A stretch of 64,000 nucleotides of DNA from Bradyrhizobium sp. LTSP849 (GCF_000938255.1 NZ_JYMR01000010.1:80222-144221); one strand, 5' to 3'; positions 44,177 through 53,365 are shown, numbered from the stretch's first letter. Made by a program: numbers and translations. The notes: a model not told the origin generated them from the letters alone.

Positions 44177-44203
44177 GGCTAGTGCGGGGATGACGCACTA
44201 GCC
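44177..44203. repeat. Perfect 10-bp hairpin in the element
   Basis: GGCTAGTGCG and CGCACTAGCC pair perfectly around GGGATGA, between the end of the rightward small gene and the leftward structural gene. No T-run follows. It may end or protect one of the two transcripts. Confidence 0.5.
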
Positions 44204-44318
44204 GTGACCCTAGGCGAGGATTTTAGACCCGCTAGTGTCAATGGATATTCAAGCCACCCGGTTAAACAGGTCAGGGGCGGGTGACTCCGGCTATCCAAGC
44301 CTTTGCCCTTCCCCTGAA

Positions 44319-44750
44319 TTACTGCGGCGGGTTCGGCGTCGGGGCGGACGCCGGATGGCCCTGCACCCACATGCCCGCAAGGAAGATGTTGCCCGCGTCA
44401 TTGCCGGACGGCGTGACAGTGGCCCTGATATACCGGCGTGATCCGACGTAGCCCAGCTTACGACACTCGTTGTCGTCATCGAACTGGAAGGCTGCGAGTA
44501 GTTCGGTGCCGATAAGGTCGATATCAGCAACCGCGGTCGCACCGGCCATGCCGGAGTCGTTCGACTCTTCCAGAAGCACAACGGTGGTTACATTCGTATC
44601 CGTTTCAGTGCCCGTCACAAGGGCGAGTGTTGCGGAGCCGTAGCCGAACGTATCAAGAATGGTCGACACGATGGGCGTGTTGAGGTTGGTAAGGGCAGCT
44701 ACCGGCGCAATCGCCGGCTTGAAATGCAAATTGTTGGCGCTATCGCGCAT
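44319..44750 (-). CDS. Small structural protein of the head module
   Basis: 143 residues, start behind AGGATTTATAC. It is beta-rich with FGYGSATLALVTGTETDTN and GYVGSRRYIRATVTPSGND, and ends in a Pro-rich tail. It is encoded right after the capsid gene, so it is probably a head decoration or head-tail connector protein. The family is not certain. Confidence 0.65.
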   Translation of the reverse strand: MRDSANNLHFKPAIAPVAALTNLNTPIVSTILDTFGYGSATLALVTGTETDTNVTTVVLLEESNDSGMAGATAVADIDLIGTELLAAFQFDDDNECRKLGYVGSRRYIRATVTPSGNDAGNIFLAGMWVQGHPASAPTPNPPQ

Positions 44751-44810
44751 GTATAAATCCTAAAAATAAACTGGAAATGTGCCGGGGATAGTGAATCCCC
44801 GGCGAAGCAC

Positions 44811-45965
44811 TTAGGTGGAGCACTTCAGTTTGCGGATTGCTTCCACCTTGCCGACACCACCAGCAACGCGGCGGCGGCCGTGAAATCGGGTCATACCGTT
44901 TGTTGCCTGCGAATACGGGTCGCGGAGGACACTCAGGCTAACGCGATCAAAGATGCGGTACCCCTGCTGGAAATCGCCGAAGATGACTGGGAAATTCCCG
45001 GCGACGCCGATATCAGGCATGTCCGGCATTTCGATTACGGGTCGACCAAGGATCGTCGTGATCGGCACATTAGCAATGCCACTCTGCGAAAGCAGATAAT
45101 TTCCTTGTCCATCTTTCAGTTTGCGAACATATCCGAGCGTAGCGGAGTTCATGCCCCATACTGCATTAGCGCGATAAGGCGTCTTTACCGCGTGGTAGAG
45201 GTCCAACAGGCCGTCCGCAGTGAGCGCAGTTGGAGTACCGGAGACTGTGAACGCAATCCCGCTATCCTGCATGAAGCCGGACGGCTGCAGGGCCGAGGCT
45301 CCATTGACGAACGCCTTACCCTCTTCGTAACCGAACTCCTCTCCGAATTCGAAACTAAGAAGTGAGGCAACGTCGAAGCTTGAGTCTTCCAACATCGAAT
45401 TGCTGACATCGACGTACGCGGCAAGTTCAAAAACCGGATAGCGGGACTGGCCGAACGTAACAGTAGTCTCAGTGCGCGGGCCTGTCTCACCAACCCACGA
45501 TGCGGTCATGCCACCGGTACGCTTGGGCCAAAGAACGGCGGGAGAGCCGGTCGGAAGAACACGGGCAACCTGCCGCACGGGTGAGAACAGCACGACGTTG
45601 CGATCAAGTTCGGTGTTGAACTGGTCAGGGGCCAGGTATCCGCCAGCGGTGTTGTCAGACACCCGCAGTGACTTAACTTCCTCGCCCATCGCTTCCGGGC
45701 CGCGCCGAATGAATTTTTCGAACGCCTTGGTCTCCGCGGTCGGTTCCTTGTTATCGTTCGCCGCCGCCCCCGGACGGTTCAGACGCAGTTCAAGAGCATC
45801 GGCCCGCTTCTTTTCAGCGGCGATGTTGTCATTTGCCGCCTTAAGTTCGCCTGTGAAGGCGGTCATCTTGGTATCGAAGGCGGCGTTCAGCTTAGCGATT
45901 GCTGCCTCGATATCGTTGCTGTCGTCTTCGGCCTTGGTCTCAAGTCGCAATAGATTGGTATTCAA
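44811..45965 (-). CDS. HK97-family major capsid protein
   Basis: 384 residues. An N-terminal coiled-coil scaffold (delta) region of about 70-90 residues is rich in Ala, Lys and Glu. It is followed by the HK97 core: GGYLAPDQFNTELDRNV, VRQVARVLPTGSPAVLWPK, SWVGETGPRTETTVTFGQ and EEFGYEEGKAFVNG. The protease encoded upstream should remove the scaffold. The TTG start at 45,965 has AGGAAC upstream. The gene appears full length. Confidence 0.94.
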   Translation of the reverse strand: MNTNLLRLETKAEDDSNDIEAAIAKLNAAFDTKMTAFTGELKAANDNIAAEKKRADALELRLNRPGAAANDNKEPTAETKAFEKFIRRGPEAMGEEVKSLRVSDNTAGGYLAPDQFNTELDRNVVLFSPVRQVARVLPTGSPAVLWPKRTGGMTASWVGETGPRTETTVTFGQSRYPVFELAAYVDVSNSMLEDSSFDVASLLSFEFGEEFGYEEGKAFVNGASALQPSGFMQDSGIAFTVSGTPTALTADGLLDLYHAVKTPYRANAVWGMNSATLGYVRKLKDGQGNYLLSQSGIANVPITTILGRPVIEMPDMPDIGVAGNFPVIFGDFQQGYRIFDRVSLSVLRDPYSQATNGMTRFHGRRRVAGGVGKVEAIRKLKCST

Positions 45966-45976
45966 AATTGTAGTTC

Positions 45977-46504
45977 CTAGTGAAGTGCCGCAGTGGCACG
46001 GTTGATAGCGGCCACGAGGCGGGAAAAATCCGTACTCTTGACGCGTGAAATGGTGGCAGTTGGAAGCATCGGGAAAGTGACGACGCTGATTTCGTGAAGC
46101 TCAAGTTCGCTCAGCAGGCGAACCTTCTTCGTTTGATCGAAGCTTTCTTTCTTGGTCCTGTAGCCGATAGATAGTCCATCGAGAGCGCCAGCCTTGAGGA
46201 GAGCGTAAGTCTCGCGCCCCTTCACCGTTTCCAAAATCAGATGGCCGGTCGCTTTGAGGCCGCGCGAGTCTTCGACAATCGATGTCCAAATGCCGATGGG
46301 CTCCGAACTGTCGTGGCCACGTAGCATTTTCACTTTGGCGGCCGGCTTCGCTTTCAACGATTTGGTGAACGCGCCGGGCTGAACAGAGTCACCGCCAAGA
46401 TCGGTTACACCGAACAGGCTGGCGTAGCCGGTAAACGTCCCGTCTTCGGCAATCGCCTTAACGTCGAACTCGAAACAATTGCCTGTTTCCTTGGTGGTGG
46501 TCAT
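45977..46504 (-). CDS. HK97-family prohead protease
   Basis: 175 residues. FTGYASLFGVTDLGGDSVQPGAF, the His in KMLRGHDSSEPIG and LKAGALDGLSIGYRTKKES mark the U35 prohead protease family with its His/Ser active site. It matures the capsid. Its start overlaps the portal stop by 4 bases (ATGA), and the capsid gene follows after 11 bases, giving the normal portal-protease-capsid order. Confidence 0.93.
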   Translation of the reverse strand: MTTTKETGNCFEFDVKAIAEDGTFTGYASLFGVTDLGGDSVQPGAFTKSLKAKPAAKVKMLRGHDSSEPIGIWTSIVEDSRGLKATGHLILETVKGRETYALLKAGALDGLSIGYRTKKESFDQTKKVRLLSELELHEISVVTFPMLPTATISRVKSTDFSRLVAAINRATAALH

Positions 46505-47709
46505 GCTGCTACAGCATCCTTTGGTTTTACATTGTCGTTTGCCGGTACAGCCGTGCCGGGTGGATCGTTCAGGACGTTGCCGCCTTCGATCGGTGGGCGG
46601 TTCTCAAGGGCACGGGCTTCATTTGCCGTCATCCAAGGGCCGCCTACAGCCTTGCTGTAGCTCTCGGTACGGGCCGTTAGGTTGGCCCGGGTAAGTGCCC
46701 CGGTATCGAACTCAATATACGATGTAGAGCGTTGCTCCGGCGTCAGCAGTGCTCGTTCTAGTGCGCCCTGCCATTGCTCCAACCAGCCAATCAGACAGTA
46801 ATCCAAGAACGACTGGTTCATGTCCACGGTGTTAGACCATGTCGCGCGGCCCAGCTCCGAAAGCAGATGCGGTGGCACACGGAAAGCGCGGCTGATTTCT
46901 TCAATCTGGAACTTGCGTAGCTCCAAAAACTGCATGTCAACGCTGTTGAACGTGAGAGGCTGAAAGTCAGTCTCACTGTCGAAGATTGCCGTTCCACCGG
47001 ACGTGCCCGCGTTATGGCTGGCTTGCCATTGCGCTTTAATCCGCTGTAGCTGAACCTCGTTTAGCTTGGCGCCCTTGAACTTCAGGATTCCACCGGGCCG
47101 GGCTGAGTTGCCCATCAGCTTCGCAGCGTGGGCCTCAAGGGCAGATGCCAGGGCGATCGCCTCGCGGGCGTGCACGATCGGAGCAACACCGTTCAAAGCC
47201 TGAATGTGAATGATCTGATCGTAGCCGTACGGTCGCTTGCCGCCGGTTGTCTGTGTTACCTCGTATGTCGGCTCGCCGCTTGATGGATCAATCTTCACCG
47301 TTGTCGACGAAGGCGCCAGCCGCAGGATTTCCTTGGGTTCACCACCGACCTTATTGACGAAGCCGAACGCATGGCCGTGCAAGAGAACGTCAACCTGAGC
47401 CTGCTTGCGGAACTCGAATGACGAAGTCCAAGCGTTCGGCTGGTCGTGAATCAACGAGTAGAGCGGATTAGCGGTATCGCGTTCCTTGGTGTCGCCCTTG
47501 CGGCTGTAAAGGTGCAGCGGGAGCGCAGCAACTGACTCCGCGATCACGCGAACCGCGGCGTTCACGGCAGGAACCTTCAAAGCTGTTTCCGGACCAACGT
47601 TGACACCGGACAGTGTCGGACCACCGCCAAACAGTGCGGCTAGCAGCGGGTTGTTCAGGTCGTAGGTATCTGACTTTGTCTGGAACCACTTGAGCGGGTT
47701 AAACTGCAT
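46501..47709 (-). CDS. HK97-family portal protein
   Basis: 402 residues. Portal features are VNAAVRVIAESVAALPLHLY, NPLYSLIHDQPNAWTSSFEF, LLHGHAFGFVNKVGGEPKEI and FRVPPHLLSELGRATWSNTV. It forms the ring at the capsid vertex through which DNA is packed and to which a tail is joined. The ATG at 47,709 gives the usual start; it overlaps the previous gene's end. Confidence 0.93.
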   Translation of the reverse strand: MQFNPLKWFQTKSDTYDLNNPLLAALFGGGPTLSGVNVGPETALKVPAVNAAVRVIAESVAALPLHLYSRKGDTKERDTANPLYSLIHDQPNAWTSSFEFRKQAQVDVLLHGHAFGFVNKVGGEPKEILRLAPSSTTVKIDPSSGEPTYEVTQTTGGKRPYGYDQIIHIQALNGVAPIVHAREAIALASALEAHAAKLMGNSARPGGILKFKGAKLNEVQLQRIKAQWQASHNAGTSGGTAIFDSETDFQPLTFNSVDMQFLELRKFQIEEISRAFRVPPHLLSELGRATWSNTVDMNQSFLDYCLIGWLEQWQGALERALLTPEQRSTSYIEFDTGALTRANLTARTESYSKAVGGPWMTANEARALENRPPIEGGNVLNDPPGTAVPANDNVKPKDAVAA

Positions 47710-48223
47710 ACTGGCAGCCTCGAATTCCCAAGTCCGCACCGATCTGTGCAATCACGCGGCCAGGAATCTCGATTGAACGCCGCACGTCCATTACGGCGTG
47801 CAGCTCCATCAGTGTATCGGCTGAGTAAAAATGTTCCGTGTGACCGTCGCGATCCTCGAAAACAATTTCTTGCCACGTCTGAACAATGCGAAGCGTCTTG
47901 TCAGCTTCGTCGCGATCACCGGCCCAAATCTTGGTAACCCATGCTTCAAGCGCGGCGCCGGCCCGGATGTGTTCGGCTTCGACCAACCTTCGTAGGCCGG
48001 AATATCGATTTACGGTGGCTGGGGCGTGCCGGACTTTGTCCGCGGAAAGGGCCAGGACAAGGTTTACCAAATCGCAGGGGCGAGCGCGGGCGTAAGCCGA
48101 ACCCTTGGCGAGCGGAAGCAGCCCAGCGTTTTGAATCTCGCGGGCTCGCTGGTTGGTATAGGTGGCTGGTAGCTTGCTTCGCTCATGCGTCGCGCGTACC
48201 AGATCGGGAACGGTGCCCGTCAT
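47699..48223 (-). CDS. Element protein of unknown function, upstream of the portal gene
   Basis: 174 residues. KLPATYTNQRAREIQNAGLL followed by AYARARPCDLVNLVLALSAD looks like a DNA-binding helical region; the rest is alpha/beta with EDRDGHTEHFYSADTLMELH. It overlaps the portal start by 11 bases, so it is part of the late operon. A regulatory or packaging role is possible but unproven. Confidence 0.6.
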   Translation of the reverse strand: MTGTVPDLVRATHERSKLPATYTNQRAREIQNAGLLPLAKGSAYARARPCDLVNLVLALSADKVRHAPATVNRYSGLRRLVEAEHIRAGAALEAWVTKIWAGDRDEADKTLRIVQTWQEIVFEDRDGHTEHFYSADTLMELHAVMDVRRSIEIPGRVIAQIGADLGIRGCQYAV

Positions 48224-48270
48224 GAGGGAAAATCCATTTTCTAAAATCGCAGTTCGTTAGTTCAAAAAAA

Positions 48271-48310
48271 AGCAGCGCGACCGCCGAGAAGGGGGAGGCG
48301 GTGCGCTGCT
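48271..48310 (-). terminator. Intrinsic terminator read leftward
   Basis: AGCAGCGC and GCGCTGCT, with inner GACCGCC/GGCGGT, form a long stem. Reading leftward it is followed by a run of eight T (48,263-48,270). It ends the transcript of the 48,379-49,188 gene before the head operon. Confidence 0.75.
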
Positions 48311-48378
48311 GAAGGTAGTTTTGAGAATTGAAAGTAGGAAAGCGTCGAAACGCCAATCCATACTTTCAGTGTACCACG

Positions 48379-49188
48379 CTAGGCGGTGTGGGGTGTCGAC
48401 ACCCAAGGTTCAGCTAGTCTCACCGGCCCGGGGGCTTGATTTAGGTAAGACTTTCCACGTTGTGGATGAGGCACGGCCGGACGTGTGATCGCAAACGTTC
48501 CAACCATGGGCATGACAAATCGAGGAGACTCGCCGGTTCGTTCAATCCTATCTAGCTTCTCGTAGAACCTTGTAAGTTGACGCAGCGCCGCTAGGATCAT
48601 GGCTTGGCCAGACGCGCTTGCCGGTGCACGGGTATTGTGGCGGCCTGATTCGGAACCGACCATTTGTGCGGTCCAGTAGTCCACCAAGACGCGCTTCAGC
48701 ACTCTGAACCCATCGCACAGATAATCCTCCGCGAGGGCGACTACCTGACGGGCATGAATAAAACGAGCATGTGGGGTCTTTGCTGTTGGGTCTTCCGTGA
48801 ACGGACAAAGCGGCTCGCCCAGCGCAAGGGCGAGATGGATTCTGAACAGTTCGGCATTCTCCCAATTTCTTCGATTTTCGTACTCGTTGTCCCCTAGCTC
48901 TTGCCGATCCGCCATATCCTTTAGCGGATACGGCAGCGGCCTATTATCGTTTGCAACAGGCGGAAGTCGGCCGTTGTCGCAGAAATTTGCTACGGTCTCG
49001 ACAGGCAGGGGCTTGTTAGGGCGAAAGTTGACGCGGGGGCTGGTTAGCTTACCGTCCAGCGAGACAACGTTATGGTCCCTCTGCCTTGGTGCTGGCGCCG
49101 CAACTAATTCGCCCGTGTCATGATCGCGCTGTAAAATTGTCTCTGCCGGCCGCTCATCGCGGACCACATCTGAAATTGTTCTTGCCAT
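48379..49188 (-). CDS. Element protein of unknown function
   Basis: 269 residues. The N-terminal 90 residues are polar and partly disordered, with PVANDNRPLPYPL. The middle (RNWENAELFRIHLALALGEP, HARFIHARQVVALAEDYLCD, MILAALRQLTRFYEKLDRIE) is helical. No known domain. Separate terminator and spacing suggest its own transcript between the replication-type genes and the head genes. Confidence 0.6.
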   Translation of the reverse strand: MARTISDVVRDERPAETILQRDHDTGELVAAPAPRQRDHNVVSLDGKLTSPRVNFRPNKPLPVETVANFCDNGRLPPVANDNRPLPYPLKDMADRQELGDNEYENRRNWENAELFRIHLALALGEPLCPFTEDPTAKTPHARFIHARQVVALAEDYLCDGFRVLKRVLVDYWTAQMVGSESGRHNTRAPASASGQAMILAALRQLTRFYEKLDRIERTGESPRFVMPMVGTFAITRPAVPHPQRGKSYLNQAPGPVRLAEPWVSTPHTA

Positions 49189-49571
49189 GTTACTTTCAAT
49201 TCAATGCTCAAAAAATATCCCGCTGCCGTTCTGGCTAGTCGGGTCGAGTCGCAATAAATCGCCGCTCCGCCAAACAGCAGGCAGTGACGTCTCCTATGGT
49301 TTGATTGTCCCGGTGACCGAAAATGCGGCCGACAAACGCGGGTCGATACCGACTCCGCAGTAATAGTGCTACTAACCACAAAACGGTACAGAAAGCAAGT
49401 CGGTTTCAGACTTTATTTGGTCTGTCAAGACCTATTATGCCGAATGTGACATATTTGTTGGGTGGCTGTTTGTTGCTCTAAAACCACCGGGACACCGGGA
49501 CACACTAAGGTGTGTGTCCCTGTTGTCCCGCTAGGAGGGTCCGGGACAATTGGAAATGTCCCGGGGGACAA
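49189..49571. other. Noncoding region with three GGGACA-closed hairpins
   Basis: About 383 bp with no gene. The right end holds eight copies of GGGACA or its complement between 49,489 and 49,584 (see the repeat entry). The left part is AT-richer and contains no credible frame. It lies downstream of the ATPase gene and upstream of the 49,188 gene, so it also should carry that gene's promoter. Confidence 0.55.
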
Positions 49572-49584
49572 TCAATTTTGTCCC
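49489..49584. repeat. Array of eight GGGACA/TGTCCC boxes forming three hairpins
   Basis: Boxes start at 49,489, 49,497, 49,515 (inverted), 49,524 (inverted), 49,543, 49,557 (inverted), 49,565 and 49,579 (inverted). The second and third close a hairpin GGGACACAC/GTGTGTCCC, the fifth and sixth GGGACA/TGTCCC, the seventh and eighth GGGACAA/TTGTCCC. The last box overlaps the end of the ATPase gene. Candidate replication origin or operator. Confidence 0.65.
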
Positions 49585-50978
49585 GCTGGCCAGAACCATT
49601 CCCCCACCGTTTCGACTTCCTTTGCTGTCGTAAGGTCGAGAACAGCCCGACTGAAGCGCCGCTTCAGAGCGTCTTCCTTGATATCAGGCTCTTTAGCCCG
49701 CACGTCGGCGTAGAACCGCACCCGCCATTGTTCGCGGCTGGCCGTTACAACGCCGTCAGGAAAGCCCGGTGCGCCGTCTGGCGGGGTTTCACCGTCCTTC
49801 TCTATGGCCCGCTCCAACGCATCCAGAGCCTTGCCTGTGTTGCCCTTGAGGTTTGACCCGTCGTGCTTCGCGCCATCAACCTGCACCACCACGGGAGCAT
49901 TCGTCACGTTGCCATCCGCGTCCTTGCCAAGTTCGACGGAGTCCAGCCGGAACGAGGTTATGTCACCCTCGTCGCCGTCATTCGCCCCGGTGCATTCAAG
50001 CTTGAACACCTTGGCCAGCCCCTTACCGACAACACTGACCCCGTACGAAACGTCGACAGCGCCATCAAGATCAACAGCGCCCTTGCCGCGGTCACCAACC
50101 CAACCGGAATGGTGAATAGCGGCAACGTGAGAGCCCGTGGCTCGCGTTAGTTCATCGGCCGATTGAATGAACCGTTGCATGTCCTTCGAACTGTTTTGGT
50201 CGCCAGCGCCGAACGTACGCGTGACCGTGTCCAGGATCACGAGACTACAGGGCAGGCCACTCTTTACCTCGCACTGTTTGATGGCGGCGGATAGCGCCTT
50301 GGCGTCAACAAGTCCCGCCGTCAAATCCAGCCTGCCACCCACAACGGCAAACGGGATGTTGATCATGCCATGCATCTTCCGCCACGCCGCAACGCGCCGT
50401 TCGGTCAGAGCCTTACGCTCTGCGGCAAAGAAAACTACCAGCCCTTGTTTTACCGCTCTGCCATGCCATTCTTTGCCTGCCGCGATGTGGCAGCCAATGT
50501 CACACAGCAATACGCTCTTCGCGGTCCCGGGCTTTGCGACCCATAGCGAGAACTCGCCAGCACCGATAACGCCCTTTACGATTTCCTCTTTTGCAGGCGA
50601 CTTGTTCACATCATCGAACCACGTGACTTGGAATCGATCGTTGTCGTTGGCGGGTTTTGGAACGTAGCTCGACCAAACTTCACTTCTCGTGATGAGAGTG
50701 TCTCGGCCCTGATGGAATACGCTCAAGACCTCTGGCCATCGGTCTTCATTCACCTTGTGAAGGTCCAGATTCACTTCCAGTAAGTGTCTGCACCTGTGGT
50801 AGGCCAGCAGATTGCCGGCGTTGAGCATGCCAAGTTGCAGAGCGGCGACGCAGGCGTCAGCGAGGGCGGGGCCTTTCCATTGTCCGAGAATTGTTCGCGC
50901 GGCCACTTCACCGTTTTGATGAAGGCGAGCAGCGGCAGGTTGGAGCGCGAGAGCGGGAGTAATCTGAGACGGCATCAT
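49572..50978 (-). CDS. AAA ATPase of RepA / primase-helper type (AAA_25)
   Basis: 468 residues. The middle is a RecA-like ATPase: FSLWVAKPGTAKSVLLCDIG (Walker A), SLVILDTVTRTFGAGDQNSS (Walker B and sensor), and SHVAAIHHSGWVGDRGKGAVDLDGAVD. This is the group of plasmid RepA and satellite replication ATPases. It may load or act as helicase at the element's origin. The C-terminal part has helices that could bind DNA. I chose the ATG at 50,978; a TTG at 50,996 is possible. Confidence 0.8.
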   Translation of the reverse strand: MMPSQITPALALQPAAARLHQNGEVAARTILGQWKGPALADACVAALQLGMLNAGNLLAYHRCRHLLEVNLDLHKVNEDRWPEVLSVFHQGRDTLITRSEVWSSYVPKPANDNDRFQVTWFDDVNKSPAKEEIVKGVIGAGEFSLWVAKPGTAKSVLLCDIGCHIAAGKEWHGRAVKQGLVVFFAAERKALTERRVAAWRKMHGMINIPFAVVGGRLDLTAGLVDAKALSAAIKQCEVKSGLPCSLVILDTVTRTFGAGDQNSSKDMQRFIQSADELTRATGSHVAAIHHSGWVGDRGKGAVDLDGAVDVSYGVSVVGKGLAKVFKLECTGANDGDEGDITSFRLDSVELGKDADGNVTNAPVVVQVDGAKHDGSNLKGNTGKALDALERAIEKDGETPPDGAPGFPDGVVTASREQWRVRFYADVRAKEPDIKEDALKRRFSRAVLDLTTAKEVETVGEWFWPAGQN

Positions 50979-50992
50979 ACGCTGCACCCCGA

Positions 50993-51304
50993 TCAACGGC
51001 GGGTCAGGCTGCAGTGTAGGCTCTCAAGCCACGCCGTGAAGTCGGAGGGCTTCTCCTTGAATCCGACGAGTCGATTTGTCTCGCTTATCGCGGACAGGCA
51101 CGCTGCGTCGTCCTGAACTAGGGGTGCAAAACGCGTCCACTCGTCATCCGAGACGCGAATCGCTGACTCCAATTCTAGGAGTCGCTTTGCTGCATCCGCG
51201 TTGCGGATATCGTGCGCAAATCTCTTGGCGTTGTTGTCACGCCATTTCGCGGTGACTTTGAACTGCGTGGAAAGGGTAGAGACAAAAATAGGTTTGTTGT
51301 TCAT
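50993..51304 (-). CDS. Small element protein, unknown
   Basis: 103 residues, opening MNNKPIFVSTLSTQFKVTAK and containing RNADAAKRLLELESAIRVSD. It ends where the ATPase gene begins, so the two are one operon. Function unknown; possibly a replication accessory protein. The longer frame up to 51,424 overlaps the divergent gene and is less likely. Confidence 0.55.
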   Translation of the reverse strand: MNNKPIFVSTLSTQFKVTAKWRDNNAKRFAHDIRNADAAKRLLELESAIRVSDDEWTRFAPLVQDDAACLSAISETNRLVGFKEKPSDFTAWLESLHCSLTRR

Positions 51305-51401
51305 TATACTTTTCAGGTTGGTGGTGACGCCGCGCAATTGCGGCAGTGACGCAGCGCTTAAAATGCCGGGCGCTGCGGGCCGGGTTGGGCAGGGGGTGAC
51401 T

Positions 51402-52169
51402 ATGGATAAAGCAGAGTTCATCAAGCTGGCGCCGAAGTACTATGCGCTAGCGATCGCGTTGCGATTCTCGAAACACGACAGCGCTCAAACTCGTCAGTCG
51501 ATCATGAATGAGTTCATGGTTCATGAGGAGGACGGCCCGTCGGAGGGCTCCTATTGTTTGGTCGATGACTTCCCGATCTGGAACAGTGCAATTGCTTGGT
51601 TGGTTGGTCGCGACATGATCAGCTCGTTCACGGACCCTTTTGGGCCCCCCGTTTACATAAAGGGAGACACGTTCGACAGCCAGTGGAACGATTTGTGCCG
51701 CACCGAAAGTCCATTTGAGAACGCTGCGTTCAGCGGTGATCCGGGACGTTGGACGTATCAGGCCCTAGATGCAGTGTACCGTGAGTACATCAAGCTTGGC
51801 ATGAGGCCGTCTGATTTCGAAGAGCCAGAGCGTGAGTGGTCGCCAATCCCATTGGAGAAAGATAATGAAGCTTTGCAGGCCGCGATTACGGCTCTGGACG
51901 AAACAATCACGGCTGTCGAACAGAGTAACGGATACGCGATCGACTACGCCGAGGAACGAAACTTTGTCCTCGATAACCTGCGGATGCTATCGCAGAAGCT
52001 AAAGACAGCCGGGACGATATCTCTTTCCTACGTTAGAACTCACGGATTGAGCGTTCTTAAAAGGGTTCAGGATCGGTTCATTGATACGTCGATTGGTGAG
52101 GGAGCGAAGCAAGCGACCGGTGCTATCATCCATTGGCTGCACCAAATCATAAATTACTTTGTATCTTAG
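51402..52169 (+). CDS. Unrecognised 255-residue cargo protein beside the integrase
   Basis: Start behind AGGGGG. The N-terminal half (MDKAEFIKLAPKYYALAIAL, SRQSIMNEFMVHEE-like helices, DDFPIWNSAIAWLVGRDMIS) is mixed alpha/beta. The C-terminal 90 residues (ITALDETITAVEQSNGYAID, LRMLSQKLKTAGTISLSYV, AIIHWLHQIINYF) are helical with a hydrophobic end. It is opposite in direction to the integrase and its last 23 bases overlap the integrase end. Genes in this position are often phage-defence cargo; here that is a guess. Confidence 0.6.
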   Translation: MDKAEFIKLAPKYYALAIALRFSKHDSAQTRQSIMNEFMVHEEDGPSEGSYCLVDDFPIWNSAIAWLVGRDMISSFTDPFGPPVYIKGDTFDSQWNDLCRTESPFENAAFSGDPGRWTYQALDAVYREYIKLGMRPSDFEEPEREWSPIPLEKDNEALQAAITALDETITAVEQSNGYAIDYAEERNFVLDNLRMLSQKLKTAGTISLSYVRTHGLSVLKRVQDRFIDTSIGEGAKQATGAIIHWLHQIINYFVS

Positions 52170-53349
52170 GACCGGTGGAATCGTTTGCCTCCGTGCCAAC
52201 AATTTTCAACACGTGCGCTTCCCACTTCGTAAGCGCCGCTAGCTTCTGCCGGAGGTAGTTTGCGTTGTTGTAGACCCGATCCATGTCCTTCTTGGAGTGA
52301 TTCAGAATCGACTCGGAAACCTCGCCCATAACATCGAGGTCTTCCGACATGGTGGTCTTGCCGGTGCGGCGAAGATCATGGAAAACCCATGGGTCGTTGA
52401 ACTTCACAATGTCATCAATCTTCTCTTTTAGATGCGTGTAGTTAGCAAAGCCGGTGTCCCACCTTCCAAACACCATCTTCCGGTCATCTAGCTTGCGCGA
52501 TAACAGAATGTCGTGAGCGAGCGGGGCGAGGGGAATTATGTGCTTTCCGCCCTTCTTATTCTTGACGCGCTTCTTCGGAAACTCAACTCGTCTCTCCGCG
52601 AAATTGATTTCGGCCGCCTTTAGATCGCCTATCTGGTTCTCCCGCTGCAGGGTCAAAATCATCAACTTAACTACGTCGCGCTCGTCGTCGGAAAACACCT
52701 CGCTGGCAAGTGCCTGCCATAGACGCTGCAGTTCACTGCTGCTCAATTCACGATCGCGCTGAACCTCGGGCGCCTTGTTGGTTTTGTCGACGGGGTTGTG
52801 TTTGCAGAGCCCCTCACCAATAGCCCAGTTGAAAAACTTCGACAGGGCTGACCGCGAACGGTTCATGGTCGTGGTGCCGATCTTGCGTATACCGGCCAGT
52901 TCGCCGGCTACGTTCTCAATCTCGATATCGTCCAGAGGCAGTCCGTGTAATCCTTTGAAGTGGACTTCCAAGGCGCGCTTGTTGTCGTTGTAGTACTTGG
53001 TGGCCCATTCGCCTTTGAACGCGGCTAGGAATGGATCAATGTATCGATCGAACGTCTGTGACGCCTTGGCAGCCGCTTTGGTGCGTTGCGTAGCAGGGTT
53101 GATCTTAGCCGCGACCATGTCGAAGATGCGCTTGCCGTGAGCCTTGGCGTCGGACAGGGTGACTTTGGTCACGTTGCCCAGCGTGGTTCTTCCCGATTTC
53201 TTTCCAACCCGGTATTGGGCGACGTAGTATTTCTGCCCACTACCGCGAACGCGGAGCCCAAACCCCGGCATGGATTCGTCGAACTCGATGTGGTCCTTTT
53301 TACCGGCCGGCGCTTTAAATGATCTGACGGTAGCTTCGGTGAATTTCAC
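52147..53349 (-). CDS. Tyrosine integrase with DUF4102-type arm-binding domain
   Basis: 400 residues. An N-terminal arm-DNA-binding domain (SMPGFGLRVRGSGQKYYVAQ) is followed by a core-binding domain and the catalytic domain. The catalytic residues present are R236 (LTLQRENQIGDL), H324 and R327 (VFHDLRRTGK), H351 (ILNHSKK) and nucleophile Y360 (DRVYNNANY). The GTG at 53,349 behind GGGG starts the family's N-terminus; an upstream start at 53,385 would run through two GGGAAGCA boxes. It catalyses insertion and excision at tRNA-Tyr and looks active. Confidence 0.95.
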   Translation of the reverse strand: MKFTEATVRSFKAPAGKKDHIEFDESMPGFGLRVRGSGQKYYVAQYRVGKKSGRTTLGNVTKVTLSDAKAHGKRIFDMVAAKINPATQRTKAAAKASQTFDRYIDPFLAAFKGEWATKYYNDNKRALEVHFKGLHGLPLDDIEIENVAGELAGIRKIGTTTMNRSRSALSKFFNWAIGEGLCKHNPVDKTNKAPEVQRDRELSSSELQRLWQALASEVFSDDERDVVKLMILTLQRENQIGDLKAAEINFAERRVEFPKKRVKNKKGGKHIIPLAPLAHDILLSRKLDDRKMVFGRWDTGFANYTHLKEKIDDIVKFNDPWVFHDLRRTGKTTMSEDLDVMGEVSESILNHSKKDMDRVYNNANYLRQKLAALTKWEAHVLKIVGTEANDSTGPKIQSNL

Positions 53350-53365
53350 GATGGCCCCACGGATT

